A DNA stretch of 6,994 bases from NCBI GenBank assembly GCA_002295885.1, contig DBGM01000021.1, positions 1 through 6,994 of the forward strand. Reading direction: 5' to 3'. The notes below the pieces were generated by a model. That model was given only the letters and a program-made list of their open reading frames with translations, made no database searches and was not told where the DNA came from. Each line of letters starts with the position of its first letter. The stretch's first letter is position 1. Both the position numbers and the translations under genes were made by a program. Source of the DNA: Phycisphaerales bacterium UBA854. GTDB lineage: Bacteria; Planctomycetota; Phycisphaerae; Phycisphaerales; SM1A02. This document shows positions 5,975 through 6,994 of the stretch, one piece after another.

Positions 5975-5975
5975 C

Positions 5976-6994
<1,019 letters not shown>

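Overview
This is a G+C-rich bacterial window with seven protein genes packed closely together; the gaps between them are all under 100 bp. Six genes read on the minus strand and one on the plus strand. The two outermost genes run off the window. The best clue to the organism is the large secreted protein at the left edge. It combines Cys-rich 'GACC' modules, a dockerin-like pair of calcium loops and a repeated 'GDxVxLLVDNP' module. From general knowledge I associate this mix with Planctomycetota, especially Phycisphaerae-like marine lineages. That assignment is an inference. I saw no rRNA, tRNA, CRISPR array or mobile element.

Layout from left to right. Positions 1-1560 (minus, 3' end outside the window) encode the modular Cys-rich secreted protein. 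Positions 1636-2160 and 2164-2769 (minus) form a two-gene unit: a lipoprotein glutathione peroxidase followed 3 nt later by an SRPBCC-fold protein. A plausible promoter lies just upstream, at about 2794-2822. Positions 2861-5951 (minus) form a three-gene operon for a carbohydrate-type (CUT1) ABC importer, in the order substrate-binding protein, MalF-type permease, MalG-type permease. Both junctions in this operon are 4-nt ATGA overlaps. Positions 5976-6994 (plus, 3' end outside the window) encode the matching MsmX/UgpC-type ATPase, transcribed divergently.

The four transporter genes make a complete importer: the binding protein captures a solute in the periplasm, two six-helix permeases form the channel, and the ATPase powers it. 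The sequence does not reveal the substrate. The start codons of the divergent pair are only 24 bp apart, and a perfect 9-bp inverted repeat spans them. It is a natural candidate for a shared operator. The peroxidase/SRPBCC unit and the secreted protein have no evident functional link to the transporter.

Nothing here amounts to a clearly new multi-gene system. The most useful leads are the divergent operator-like repeat, the internally duplicated Cys-rich protein, and the predicted periplasmic lipoprotein form of glutathione peroxidase. Several very long open frames opposite the real genes are composition artefacts and are listed as rejected.
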